Positions 1 through 8,333 of a stretch of DNA of 64,000 nt are shown piece after piece. Source of the DNA: Acidobacteriota bacterium (GTDB lineage Bacteria; Acidobacteriota; Terriglobia; Terriglobales; Acidobacteriaceae); assembly GCA_013289795.1 (NCBI GenBank), contig JABCZH010000002.1:62001-126000 (forward strand). Reading direction: 5' to 3'. Position 1 is the stretch's first letter. Each line of letters starts with the position of its first letter. The translations under genes and the position numbers were made by a program. A model generated the notes under the pieces. That model saw only the letters and a program-made list of their open reading frames with translations, was not told the DNA's origin and did not search any database.

Positions 1-857
1 TTGTGGCCGCCGCCACCGAATGCCTGCGCCACTGCGGCCACGTTGAGCTGGCCCTTGCTTCGCAGGCTGGCACGGAAGCGGCCATCGGGCAACTCGCGAA
101 AAAACGCCGCGACCTCGACATCGTGGATGGAGAGTGCGTAGTTGACCAGGCCTTCGCAATCTTCTTCACGGGCGCCGACGGCATCCATCTGTTGCTGGGT
201 GACGGAGATCCAAGCGAGAGGGCCATCGCGGTGGAGGTTCGACAGGGCCGAGCCGAGCAAACGCATTTTCGCGGTGGAATGGGCGAAATAAACATTGCGC
301 GCGCAGTGCGCGGGATCGGCCCCGGCCAGCACCAACTCCCGGGCCAGGGCAAAGGTGCGCTCGCTGGTGCCCTCGAACATGAACGAACCGGTGTCCGTTA
401 GCACGGCGGTGTAGAGGCAGGTGGCAATTTCGGGAGAAATCTTCACCCCAGCCTCACGGGCCAGCAGGTAAACCATTTCGGCGGTGGCGACGGCCTGGGG
501 ATCGATCCAATTCACATGGGCGAAGGGACGGCCGCTGAGGTGATGGTCGATGCTGATTAAGAAATGATTCTCCAGGCCAGCCAGCCGGGTGCGCTGGATG
601 CTGTCACATTCCAGAATGATGGCGGCTTCATAGCTGCCATTGACGCGGTCAGCGTGGACTACGGCGTCGGCGAAGGGCAGGGGTTGATAGATGCGAGGAA
701 CACCGTCGCGCAGGACAACCTCGGCGTGTTTGCCCATGAGGCGCAGAATCTGTGCGCAGGCGAGAGCGGAGCCCACGGCGTCGCCGTCGGGACGGGCGTG
801 CGACGTCAGCAGGAAGCGACTGCGTAGATCGATATGTTTGAGTACTTCGTCCAACAT
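1..857 (-). CDS. nrnA: NrnA-type DHH/DHHA1 phosphoesterase (oligoribonuclease / pAp phosphatase), 3' end outside window
   Basis: Cytoplasmic DHH-superfamily phosphodiesterase of the NrnA type. Family members degrade very short RNAs and in some species dephosphorylate pAp. 285 residues are visible; the C-terminus lies beyond base 1. The N-terminal domain shows HARPDGD at residues 20-26, ECDS near 83-86 and the metal-binding DHH at 104-106. The visible end reaches the glycine-rich FGGGGH motif of the DHHA1 domain, so nearly the whole protein is present. The ATG at 857 lies five bases after the rbfA stop, so it is the last visible gene of the rimP-nusA-infB-ylxP-rbfA-nrnA operon, the usual place for this gene. 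RecJ is excluded by size and context. Confidence 0.9.
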   Translation of the reverse strand, partial: MLDEVLKHIDLRSRFLLTSHARPDGDAVGSALACAQILRLMGKHAEVVLRDGVPRIYQPLPFADAVVHADRVNGSYEAAIILECDSIQRTRLAGLENHFLISIDHHLSGRPFAHVNWIDPQAVATAEMVYLLAREAGVKISPEIATCLYTAVLTDTGSFMFEGTSERTFALARELVLAGADPAHCARNVYFAHSTAKMRLLGSALSNLHRDGPLAWISVTQQQMDAVGAREEDCEGLVNYALSIHDVEVAAFFRELPDGRFRASLRSKGQLNVAAVAQAFGGGGH

Positions 858-862
858 TTGGG

Positions 863-1228
863 CTAACTTTTCTTTCTCTTTTTATTGCGGTTCAGCAATT
901 CATCGATTCTGGCGCCAAATTGATGCGAGCGGTCGAGTTGAAAATGCAGCTCGGGAGGACGGCGCAGGTGCAAGTTCTCCGCCACCTCGCGGCGGATGAA
1001 TCCGACGGCCGCAGTCAAGCCTTGCAGCGAGCGTTCGGCTTCTTCGTCGTCCCCGTCGAGCGTAACGAAAACTCGCGCCGATCGTGAATCCTGGGCCAGC
1101 ACCACGCTGGTGACGCTGACCAGACCGATGCGGGGGTCGCCAAGCTCGCCTTCGACGATGGTTTCGATCTCCTCGCGCAAGGCTTCTCCGAGCCGTTCCC
1201 GATGATATTTGCGCGCGCGCTGCTCCAC
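863..1228 (-). CDS. rbfA: Ribosome-binding factor A
   Basis: Small KH-like 30S maturation factor of 121 residues, the normal size, acting on the 5' helix of 16S rRNA and in cold adaptation. The start MEQRARKYHRERLGEALREE, the DPRIGLVSVTSV stretch near residues 31-42, the alternating strand AQDSRSARVFVTLDG and the LHLRRPPELHFQLD segment are all family hallmarks. The tail is a short lysine/arginine cluster. It sits between ylxP (DUF503) and nrnA in the conserved infB operon; the spacer to nrnA is five bases, indicating translational coupling. Confidence 0.93.
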   Translation of the reverse strand: MEQRARKYHRERLGEALREEIETIVEGELGDPRIGLVSVTSVVLAQDSRSARVFVTLDGDDEEAERSLQGLTAAVGFIRREVAENLHLRRPPELHFQLDRSHQFGARIDELLNRNKKRKKS

Positions 1229-1419
1229 GGTTTTCCCTCGGAGTAAAACGGATGAGAATATCAGAAAATGGGGGTTGCGTGTGGGCCGGGAGGGCGTTGG
1301 GAGGTACGAAGGTTATGGCGGGGCGGACCTCAACGGCCACAACCGCCACTCGGAATAAGCCTGTATCGGAGCGGTAAACCGCTGCGCCACCCAAAATCGG
1401 TGGTGCACGCAGAAAATGC

Positions 1420-1482
1420 ATAGGTCCTTCGTTGGGACTCGCCCGCTTCGCGAGCGACTCCGCGTCCTCAGGATGACAAAGG
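1420..1482. repeat. Dispersed intergenic element ending in CAGGATGACAAAG
   Basis: The 256-base spacer between rbfA and ylxP ends with a GTCCTTCG...CGCGAGCG...CTCAGGATGACAAAG sequence containing the small inverted repeat CTCGC/GCGAG. A related, more decayed copy lies near 14265-14365. The form resembles short dispersed elements common in Acidobacteriota intergenic DNA; that comparison is from memory. Nothing else is recognisable in the spacer. Confidence 0.45.
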
Positions 1483-1484
1483 TG

Positions 1485-1772
1485 TTACAGGTATTCGACG
1501 AAGGAGTCGGCGACCTCGGCTCCGGCGTTGTTGGTGATCCGGTTGGCCTGGCGTTCGACGTTTTTCATCAAGCCGTCGAGATAGTCGCGTGAGTCGGATA
1601 TGGCGACTACGCCGACGGTGGCGCGGTTCCACAGGCCGCTGGCATCCAGTTCGGCGACGGAGACGTTGAAACTGGCGCGCAGGCGGTCTTTCAGACTGCG
1701 CAGGACACGGCGTTTGTCCTTGAGAGACTGGGCGGCCTCGATGTGGAGCTCGAGGGTGAGTAGGGCGATCAT
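1485..1772 (-). CDS. YlxP-like DUF503 protein
   Basis: 95-residue protein of the DUF503/YlxP family, usually found between infB and rbfA, with a probable but poorly defined role in ribosome function. The N-terminus MIALLTLELHIEAAQSLKDK and the following RRVLRSLKDRLRASFNVSVAE are the diagnostic family block, and VGVVAISDSRDYL is the second conserved strand-turn. Full length for the family. Position and strand fit the infB operon, but a toxin-antitoxin pair on the other strand separates it from infB: its start at 1772 lies only 20 bases from the antitoxin operator. Confidence 0.88.
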   Translation of the reverse strand: MIALLTLELHIEAAQSLKDKRRVLRSLKDRLRASFNVSVAELDASGLWNRATVGVVAISDSRDYLDGLMKNVERQANRITNNAGAEVADSFVEYL

Positions 1773-1791
1773 TGGATTGTCCGATCAAAAG

Positions 1792-1827
1792 TACCATATC
1801 AGATGCTGGTATTTGATATGGTATAAT
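1792..1827 (+). promoter_or_regulatory. Promoter and palindromic operator of the VapBC-like pair
   Basis: A perfect 10-base inverted repeat (TACCATATCA at 1792-1801, TGATATGGTA at 1814-1823) overlaps a perfect -10 box TATAAT at 1822-1827. No convincing -35 box is present. Antitoxin-toxin complexes normally bind such palindromes to autoregulate. The -10 predicts a start near 1833-1836, only a few bases before the ATG at 1838, so the transcript would be nearly leaderless. Confidence 0.75.
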
Positions 1828-1837
1828 TTTAGTGGTT

Positions 1838-2041
1838 ATGGAAACGATTCGAAAGATCACGGTGGAGATCCCTGAGGAGCTTCTCGACAAAGCTCGAAAA
1901 GCCAGCGGCGCGGGCATTACCCAAACCGTCCGCACCGGGTTGCAGCTGGTTGCCGCATCTCACGCGTATGCCCGGCTGCGCCAGCTTCGGGGCAAAGTAC
2001 GCTTCGCACACACCGCGACTGAACTCAAAACCGATCGATGA
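1838..2041 (+). CDS. VapB-like antitoxin
   Basis: 67-residue type II antitoxin. The N-terminus METIRKITVEIPEELLDKAR forms a beta strand plus helix typical of ribbon-helix-helix DNA-binding antitoxins, followed by a GITQTVRTGLQLVAAS helix. The C-terminal part is charged and probably flexible, wrapping the toxin. A GTG six bases upstream could also be a start, but the ATG gives the family-like N-terminus. There is no Shine-Dalgarno sequence, in keeping with the very short predicted leader. It overlaps the toxin gene by four bases and lies opposite to the operon around it, so it is probably an insertion. Confidence 0.8.
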   Translation: METIRKITVEIPEELLDKARKASGAGITQTVRTGLQLVAASHAYARLRQLRGKVRFAHTATELKTDR

Positions 2042-2436
2042 TCGCAGCCGATACCAGCACCTGGATCGCATTTCTAGAGGGCGCGAAGGGCCGAGATGTC
2101 GAACTACTGGACCGCGCCCTGCGAGAGCGGCAGGTGCTTATGCCCCCGATCGTGCTCACGGAACTGTTGAGTGATCCGCAACTTCCTTCGAGTGTGGCCA
2201 AGACGCTTTCCGATGTGCCGATGATCGAGATCGAAGCAGGTTTTTGGCAGCGGTCGGGAGCATTGCGGGCGAAGATATTGTCCAAGCGTCGCAAGGCGCG
2301 ACTTGGTGACGCACTGATCGCACAGTGTTGCACGGACCGCGGCGTCCCACTTCTGACGCGGGATCGGGACTTCCGGGCGTTTGCGGAGGCCGCCGGGCTG
2401 AATATCATGGTTGGAACAGCCCCCGACGCCCGATGA
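2038..2436 (+). CDS. PIN-domain toxin, VapC-like
   Basis: 132-residue PIN-domain RNase, full length for VapC. The acidic metal-binding residues are in place: D5 in IAADTSTW, E42 in VLTELLSD, and the pair in the RLGDALIAQ and LLTRDRDF segments near residues 89 and 108. Family members cleave tRNA or rRNA and are held inactive by the cognate antitoxin. The start ATG overlaps the antitoxin stop (ATGA). It converges on infB with only seven bases between the two stop codons, so read-through in either direction would produce antisense RNA. Confidence 0.85.
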   Translation: MIAADTSTWIAFLEGAKGRDVELLDRALRERQVLMPPIVLTELLSDPQLPSSVAKTLSDVPMIEIEAGFWQRSGALRAKILSKRRKARLGDALIAQCCTDRGVPLLTRDRDFRAFAEAAGLNIMVGTAPDAR

Positions 2437-2443
2437 ATGATCT

Positions 2444-5296
2444 CTACGCGATGACCTCGGCCGCGATCTTCTCTGTCACAAAGGCTTCGATCACGTCGCC
2501 GACCTTGATGTCGGCATAATTGGCGATGGAGATGCCGCACTCCATGCCATTGGTGACCTGGCTGGCGTCATCTTTGAAGCGGCGCAGGGATCCCACTTTC
2601 CCCTTGAAGATGACCACGTTGTCGCGCAGCAGGCGAACTTCGGAATCGCGCTTGATGAGGCCGTCGATCACGGTACAACCAGCGATGGTTCCAACCTTGG
2701 GGATACGGAAGGTCTCGCGGACTTCGGCGCGGCCCTGGTAGTTTTCCTTGAAGGTGGGCTCGAGCAGGCCGCTCATGGCACGCTTGATCTCATCCTGCAA
2801 CTCATAAATGATGGAGTGCAGGCGGATGTCGACTTTCTCCTGCTCGGCCAGTTCCTGAGCTTTGCGTTCCGGACGCACATTGAAGCCGATGATGATGGCG
2901 TTCGAGGCCGAAGCCAGAAGCACGTCGGTTTCGGTAATGGCGCCGACGCCGGAGTGTATGAGCTTCAGACGGACTTTGTCGTTGGACAGCTTGGCCAACA
3001 GGTCGCCGAGGACTTCGACGGAGCCGCCGACGTCGGCTTTGAGGATGATGTTCAGTTCCTTGATGCCGGCAGTCTTGATCTGCTCGGCCAGGCCTTCGAG
3101 TGAAACGCGGGAACTCTTGGCCAGCGCGGCTTCGCGGGCCTTCTGCTCGCGGTATTCGGAGATGCCGCGGGCCTTGTCGCGGTCGGCGACGACGACGAAT
3201 TGGTCGCCAGCCTGAGGCAAGCCTTCCATGCCGAGAATTTCGATGGGAGTGGATGGCGGCGCGGTCGCGAGCGAGTTGCTGCGATCGTCGAACATGGCGC
3301 GCACTTTGCCGTAGACGTTGCCGACGACGAAGTTGTCGCCGGTTTTCAGGGTGCCGTTCTGTACGAGCAAGGTGGCGACGGGGCCGCGGCCGCGGTCGAG
3401 TTTCGCTTCGAGGACAACGCCGGTGGCCGGGCGGTCTGGATTGGCTTTGAGTTCCTGAAGATCGGCGACCAGGCAGATCATTTCCATCAGCAGGTTGAGA
3501 TTGGTTTTCTTCTTGGCGGAAACATCGACAAAGACGGTGGTGCCGCCCCAGTCTTCGGGCAGCAGGCCGCGATCGGCGAGTTGCTTTTTCACGCGGTCGG
3601 GCATGGCGTCAGGCTTATCGATTTTGTTGACGGCCACGATGATGGGCACTTCGGCGGCGTGGGCGTGATCGATGGCTTCGAGAGTCTGGGGCATAACGCC
3701 GTCGTCGGCAGCCACGACCAACACCACAATGTCAGTGGCTTTGGCGCCGCGGGAACGCATGCGGGTGAAGGCTTCGTGACCGGGCGTGTCGAGAAAAACG
3801 ATCTGGCGGCCGTAGGCGGGGGATTGCTTGTCTTGAATGGTGACTTTGTAGGCGCCGATATGTTGGGTGATGCCGCCGGCTTCGCCCCCGGCGACGTCGG
3901 TGGAACGGATAGCGTCGAGCAGCGTGGTCTTACCGTGATCAACGTGACCCATAATCGTGACCACGGGAGGCCGCGAAACTGTTTCGGTGGCTGCGGCGTC
4001 CTCACCGGCTGCACTGTCGGCAACATCTTTCGCGGCCTGTTCCTCGAAGGAGATAACGTTGGTGTCGGCTCCGAAGAAGCGCGCCATTTCGCTGGCCAGT
4101 TCGGTATCGAGGGTCTGGTTGACGGTGGCGAAGACGCCGCGAGTCAAGAGGCGTCCGATGAGATCCTTGGCGCGAATCTCAAGTTTCTCGGCAAGATCCT
4201 TGACGCTGATTCCTTCGGTGATGGTAATGCTTCGCGTAATGGGCTGTGGTTCATTGGAAAGCGAGAGCCGCGGCGGCGGCACGAAGCCCTTCATCGGGCC
4301 TTCTTTTATGCCTCGCGGAATGTAGCGCTGGCCGGGACGGCGCGCCGGACCACCGGGGCGGCTGCCGGGACGGGTGGAGCCCGGAGGCGGCATTCCGGGA
4401 CCAACACCCAGGGGACGGCTGCCGGTGGGCGCGGTACGCGTGGGATGCATGGGACGACGTTCGCCGGGACGCAACGGCGGTCGTGGGCCGGTCGCGGGTG
4501 ATGCCGGACGCGGACGCTGGAAAATGGGCTGACCGGGCACGGGACGCCCTGGAACCGAGCGCACTGGAGGCGCTCCCGCCTGAGGAGGCGGGGCGGGTGG
4601 TCTGACGTGCGCTTTATAAACCGGACGAGGGCCCGTCTGCGGCGTGATGGTGCGCGGCGAAGGAGCTACCGGACGAATGGGTGAGCTCGCAGCCGGCTTT
4701 AAACCAGCCGGCGACGCCGATAGCACGGGCGGTGGCGCGGTTGTGGCGACAGGTGTTGGGACGGCCGGACGTGCGGAAGCTGGCGGCGCGACAGTCGCAG
4801 CCGCTGAAGGCGGGGCACTGGGCGCTGACGGAGCCGCGAACGTCGGTTTGACTGCAGCGGCTGATGCTGCGGCTGGCGATGGCCTAGCCGCAGGCGCCGA
4901 GGGCGTTGCAATCTTTGGAGCTGCCGCCGGAACGGCGGGCTGGGTTGCGGCCGCAGGCGCTGGCGTGGAAGGACGTGGGACAGGAGGAGCGACTGCGGGA
5001 GATTGCTGTTTGCGGATGGCGTTCAGAACATCGCCGGGACGGGAAATCTGGGAAAGATCGATCTTGGTCTTGATCTCGTCGCTCTCAGCGCGGCTGGAAC
5101 GCGACGGCTTGGCCGATCCCGCCGCCTCACTGGCATTGGCACGGAAATGCGCCCTTACCTTGACGGCTTCGTGATCTTCAATGGAACTGGAATGGGTCTT
5201 CTTCTCGGTGACCCCGACTTCAAGCAGTACGTCGAGAATCGCCTTGCTTTTGACTTCCAGTTCCCTAGCCAGATCGTTAATTCGAACCTTGCTCAT
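2444..5296 (-). CDS. infB: Translation initiation factor IF-2
   Basis: 950-residue GTPase that places initiator tRNA on the 30S subunit. An IF2_N domain at residues 1-55 is followed by a very proline/alanine-rich linker (roughly 100-340), a second IF2_N-like domain (about 355-405) and the GTPase starting near 450 with [20 protein letters not shown] and a SAK motif. Domains II-IV complete the protein. It is somewhat longer than the E. coli protein because of the low-complexity linker. It follows nusA after 78 bases, with no ylxR gene between them as is common elsewhere. The minus-strand ATG at 5296 begins [15 protein letters not shown], the family start. Confidence 0.97.
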   Translation of the reverse strand: MSKVRINDLARELEVKSKAILDVLLEVGVTEKKTHSSSIEDHEAVKVRAHFRANASEAAGSAKPSRSSRAESDEIKTKIDLSQISRPGDVLNAIRKQQSPAVAPPVPRPSTPAPAAATQPAVPAAAPKIATPSAPAARPSPAAASAAAVKPTFAAPSAPSAPPSAAATVAPPASARPAVPTPVATTAPPPVLSASPAGLKPAASSPIRPVAPSPRTITPQTGPRPVYKAHVRPPAPPPQAGAPPVRSVPGRPVPGQPIFQRPRPASPATGPRPPLRPGERRPMHPTRTAPTGSRPLGVGPGMPPPGSTRPGSRPGGPARRPGQRYIPRGIKEGPMKGFVPPPRLSLSNEPQPITRSITITEGISVKDLAEKLEIRAKDLIGRLLTRGVFATVNQTLDTELASEMARFFGADTNVISFEEQAAKDVADSAAGEDAAATETVSRPPVVTIMGHVDHGKTTLLDAIRSTDVAGGEAGGITQHIGAYKVTIQDKQSPAYGRQIVFLDTPGHEAFTRMRSRGAKATDIVVLVVAADDGVMPQTLEAIDHAHAAEVPIIVAVNKIDKPDAMPDRVKKQLADRGLLPEDWGGTTVFVDVSAKKKTNLNLLMEMICLVADLQELKANPDRPATGVVLEAKLDRGRGPVATLLVQNGTLKTGDNFVVGNVYGKVRAMFDDRSNSLATAPPSTPIEILGMEGLPQAGDQFVVVADRDKARGISEYREQKAREAALAKSSRVSLEGLAEQIKTAGIKELNIILKADVGGSVEVLGDLLAKLSNDKVRLKLIHSGVGAITETDVLLASASNAIIIGFNVRPERKAQELAEQEKVDIRLHSIIYELQDEIKRAMSGLLEPTFKENYQGRAEVRETFRIPKVGTIAGCTVIDGLIKRDSEVRLLRDNVVIFKGKVGSLRRFKDDASQVTNGMECGISIANYADIKVGDVIEAFVTEKIAAEVIA

Positions 5297-5374
5297 CCGC
5301 TGTGCTTCCTCCGGGGTATCCCGCTAAGTCTTCATATCAACCTCACGGTGTCAGTGTAAACGCGCTGCCAAACT

Positions 5375-6877
5375 CTACTTGTGCTGCTCGGAGGAAGGCT
5401 GCTCCTCCGCCACTTCTTCTTCTGTGGAAACCTCAGCCACGGGAACTTCCGTCGAGGGAAGATCGGGTTCAGTATCGGCAGCCGCCGCCACTTCTGCGGT
5501 TTCCTCGCTCGCAGCTTCTGCCGGGGCTGCGGCTGATTCCTCGGCTGCCGGCGCCTCAACCGATTCCGCTGCGGCAGGAGTCTCCACAGCCGCGGCGGCT
5601 TCCAGGCTGGAGAAGTAATTATTCACCGCCAGGCTGATTTTTTCCACCGTCTTGGGGCCAATACCCTCAATAGCTTCCAATTGCTCGGGGGTCATATCCG
5701 CGAGGGCTTCGACAGTGGTGACGCCCACGGTACTCAACTTAACGATCAGGGTTTCGCCCAAGCCAGGAACGTTCTCCAGCGGAGTGGGTGCAGCCGCGAC
5801 CAGCTGCGACATTTGCTGCTCAACCTCCTGGCGCTTCTCTTCCTCGCTCTTGATGTCAATCTTCCAGTTGAGCAGCTTGGCCGCCAAGCGGACGTTTTGC
5901 CCTTTCTTGCCGATGGCGAGCGAGAGCTGACTGTCGTCAACCACGACTTCGAGGTGCTTGTCGGCGGAGTCGACGATGGTTACACGGCTCACCTTGGCCG
6001 GTTGCAGAGCTTTCTCCGCAAAGGTCACCGGGTCTTCGTGGTATTCGATGATGTCAATCTTCTCGCCGCGCAGCTCGCGAATGATCGATTGCACTCGCAT
6101 ACCCTTCATGCCGACACAGGCGCCGACGGCGTCCACGTCTTTGTCCTTCGACAGGACCGCGATCTTGGTGCGCTCGCCGGCTTCGCGGGCGATGGCGCGA
6201 ATGACCACGGTACCATCGTAGATTTCGGGCACTTCGGTCTGGAAGAGATTCGATACCAGGGCCGGATCGGCGCGGGAGACCACGACTGCGGGGCCTTTTG
6301 ATGCCCGTTCTACGCGAGCAATCACGACGCGTACGCGTTCGCCGACGGCAAATGATTCCAGCCGCGACTGCTCTTTGCGGGGCATGCGCGACTCGGCCTT
6401 GCCGAGATCGAAAATCACATCTGGGCCTTCGACGCGCTTCACCGTGGCGTTGACGATCTCGCCGACGCGTCCGATGTATTCGTTGTAAACGGTGTCGCGT
6501 TCGGCTTCGCGGACTTTCTGAAAGATCACCTGCTTGGCGATTTGCGCCGCAATCCTGCCCAGAATTCCTTCGGTGACTTTGGGGGTTTGAATCTCACCGC
6601 CCACTTCAACGTTGGGATCGGACTTGCGGGCATCATCGAGCGTGATCTGGAGCAGCGGGTCTTCGACCTGCTCGGGAGTTTCGACCACGGTGCGCACCGA
6701 GAAAGCACGGATCTTGCCGGTGTCTTTGTCGAGCTGAGCGCGGAGGTTTTCCTGGGTCTTGTAATACTTGCGGGTGGCGACCACGATGGCGTCTTCCACG
6801 GCGCTGACCACAATTTGCGGATCAATGCCTTTTTCCCGGCTGAGGGCGTCAATCGTGTTGTAGAGCTCGCTTGCCAT
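5375..6877 (-). CDS. nusA: Transcription termination/antitermination factor NusA
   Basis: 500-residue RNA polymerase-associated factor controlling pausing, termination and antitermination. The RNAP-binding N-terminal domain (1-125), an S1 domain (EYIGRVGEIVNATVKRVEG, about 135-200), two KH domains (with GMKGMRVQSIIREL and IGKKGQNVRLAAKLL) and a helix-hairpin-helix repeat (VPGLGETLIVKL, about 365-425) occur in order. The last 75 residues are a low-complexity Ala/Glu/Pro tail not found in classical NusA; it may be a disordered acidic tail. Second gene of the rimP operon. Confidence 0.96.
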   Translation of the reverse strand: MASELYNTIDALSREKGIDPQIVVSAVEDAIVVATRKYYKTQENLRAQLDKDTGKIRAFSVRTVVETPEQVEDPLLQITLDDARKSDPNVEVGGEIQTPKVTEGILGRIAAQIAKQVIFQKVREAERDTVYNEYIGRVGEIVNATVKRVEGPDVIFDLGKAESRMPRKEQSRLESFAVGERVRVVIARVERASKGPAVVVSRADPALVSNLFQTEVPEIYDGTVVIRAIAREAGERTKIAVLSKDKDVDAVGACVGMKGMRVQSIIRELRGEKIDIIEYHEDPVTFAEKALQPAKVSRVTIVDSADKHLEVVVDDSQLSLAIGKKGQNVRLAAKLLNWKIDIKSEEEKRQEVEQQMSQLVAAAPTPLENVPGLGETLIVKLSTVGVTTVEALADMTPEQLEAIEGIGPKTVEKISLAVNNYFSSLEAAAAVETPAAAESVEAPAAEESAAAPAEAASEETAEVAAAADTEPDLPSTEVPVAEVSTEEEVAEEQPSSEQHK

Positions 6878-6885
6878 AGGTAAAC

Positions 6886-6912
6886 CGCTTCTAGCTCTTA
6901 GCTTCTAGCTAA
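6886..6912. repeat. Heptad array, AGCTNNT type, between rimP and nusA
   Basis: About four 7-nt units (AGCTCTT, AGCTTCT and variants) fill the spacer between rimP and nusA. Read in the direction of transcription the units carry TAA or TAG, and the rimP stop codon (6909-6911) lies inside the array. Confidence 0.8.
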
Positions 6913-7400
6913 ATCTCTGGCACTACGTTTGCCTTCTCTAGGTTGCTCAGTTCAATCTCTAGCTTTGCGGGAACGCCGCCGGGTTTCGGCTTCTTTCCTG
7001 GCGTACCCAGTTCCAGCGTCAGGCGGCCTTCGTGAAAACTTTGCAGCCGTCCTTCAAAGTGCCGGTTGCCGTTTACCGGAGTTCGCGTCGTTAACTTTAT
7101 GCGACTGCCGATGAAGCGTTCGAAATCCGCCGCCTTCGACAGCTTGCGGTCGAGGCCTGGAGATGAAACCTCCAGCACATACGGACCGCCGGGAACCGCG
7201 TCCTCCACGTCGAGAACGGTGCTCAGTTCGCGACTGACGTTGGCGCAATCCTCGTGCGTGACGCCGCCGGGCTTGTCGATGAAGACACGCAACATGCGTG
7301 AACCGCCTGAGCCACGCATGTCAACCTCGACCACCTCCACACCGCTGGAGGCGCCCACCTGGGCGGCAATTTCACGAACCCGCTCGATGTCAAATACCAT
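6909..7400 (-). CDS. rimP: Ribosome maturation factor RimP
   Basis: 163-residue 30S assembly factor with the two-domain RimP fold. Diagnostic stretches are VEVDMRGSGGSRMLRVFIDK near residues 24-43, the DCANVSRELSTVLDVED helix, and the signature YVLEVSSPGLDRKL near 87-100. It is slightly longer than the 150-residue E. coli protein. First gene of the minus-strand operon that continues with nusA and infB. Its last codon and stop lie in a heptad repeat array. No clear promoter was found upstream. Confidence 0.93.
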   Translation of the reverse strand: MVFDIERVREIAAQVGASSGVEVVEVDMRGSGGSRMLRVFIDKPGGVTHEDCANVSRELSTVLDVEDAVPGGPYVLEVSSPGLDRKLSKAADFERFIGSRIKLTTRTPVNGNRHFEGRLQSFHEGRLTLELGTPGKKPKPGGVPAKLEIELSNLEKANVVPEI

Positions 7401-7619
7401 GAAACCAGTAACTTACCGACTCCTGGGCGTGTTGTGAAAGCAGCACAAACTAAAATGTGGGCTTGCGCCCACTGGTGTGCTTCGCCAAAATCGGTTTCTT
7501 ACACAACAGTTTCCAAGGACAATAATACGCCGGGGGAGGGGAAAAGACAAACGGGGACGAAAGCGGATTGTTGCTGCGACGGGCCCGTGATACCGTACAT
7601 AGCCGTTGGGAGGCGTGAA

Positions 7620-8306
7620 ATGAAAGCCGTATTTCAAGTCGTCCTGTTTTGTCTACTCTCGGTCGCTGCCATTGCGCAATCTGGCCCACCTGCTCTGTGC
7701 AAGCCTTGCCTGTTTTATGGCGGGGATTTTTCGAACGATCTCAATTCATATGCGTTATGGGACGAGAATACTCTTTTCTACCCTAATACGAGCACCTATG
7801 GTGCGGTGCGGGTTCCGAAGGGCCACAGTGTAGTGGTTGAGGGCATCCTTTTTCAGATTCAGTTCGACCCATCTTTCCTGCTCGATCCCAGAGGCGTGAC
7901 CTGGGAAATCCGCAAAGGAGTGACCGCGGGCAGCGGCGGAACTGTGATCGCCTCAGGCCAGGGACCTGTTGCGGTCCAGCCCACGGGGAGATTCGATATT
8001 GGCCCCGAATACACCGTTGCGATCAAGACAGGTGGTGATGTGCCGCTCACGGGCGGCACCTACTGGTTCAACATCACCCCAGTCTGCGTTAACCAACGGG
8101 ACTCGGCTTGCGAGACGATTCAGTATGGTGTCTCGAACACGACGCAACAGGCAAATAGCTTCAGAGGCGGACTCCAGCCAGTTGACGAGATGTTCATCAA
8201 CTCACAGTATTACAACTATAACTGGGCAAACGTCTGCAGCTTAAACATAAATCATGCTGGCTGCGCGACGCTCTCCTTCGGGCTAATGGGAAGGATCATC
8301 CAATAG
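7620..8306 (+). CDS. Secreted protein of unknown function
   Basis: 228 residues, not recognised. The N-terminus MKAVFQVVLFCLLSVAAIAQ is a clear Sec signal peptide with a likely AIA-Q cleavage site. The mature part has several cysteines (CKPC near the N-terminus, later pairs) and a beta-rich composition, with a stretch resembling an extracellular beta-sandwich (PTGRFDIGPEYTVAIKTGG, GGTYWFNITPVC). The ATG at 7620 is chosen because GGAGG lies five bases upstream and it begins the signal peptide exactly; the reading frame stays open further upstream but is not protein-like. Possibly an adhesin or carbohydrate-associated protein; that is inference only. Confidence 0.7.
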   Translation: MKAVFQVVLFCLLSVAAIAQSGPPALCKPCLFYGGDFSNDLNSYALWDENTLFYPNTSTYGAVRVPKGHSVVVEGILFQIQFDPSFLLDPRGVTWEIRKGVTAGSGGTVIASGQGPVAVQPTGRFDIGPEYTVAIKTGGDVPLTGGTYWFNITPVCVNQRDSACETIQYGVSNTTQQANSFRGGLQPVDEMFINSQYYNYNWANVCSLNINHAGCATLSFGLMGRIIQ

Positions 8307-8333
8307 CGTTTAGCTGTAATCAAGCGACGCAAA

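Noticed and set aside
3200-4501. A 433-codon open frame on the plus strand within infB
   Set aside because: It is the antisense of the low-complexity Pro/Ala linker and GTPase of IF-2; long open antisense frames are expected at this GC content, and the translation has no domain-like features.
5297-5374. A ylxR (DUF448) gene between nusA and infB
   Set aside because: Only 78 bases are available and no open frame resembling YlxR is present.
5681-6301. A 206-codon plus-strand frame inside nusA
   Set aside because: Antisense shadow of the KH and S1 domains of NusA; no ribosome-binding site or family match.
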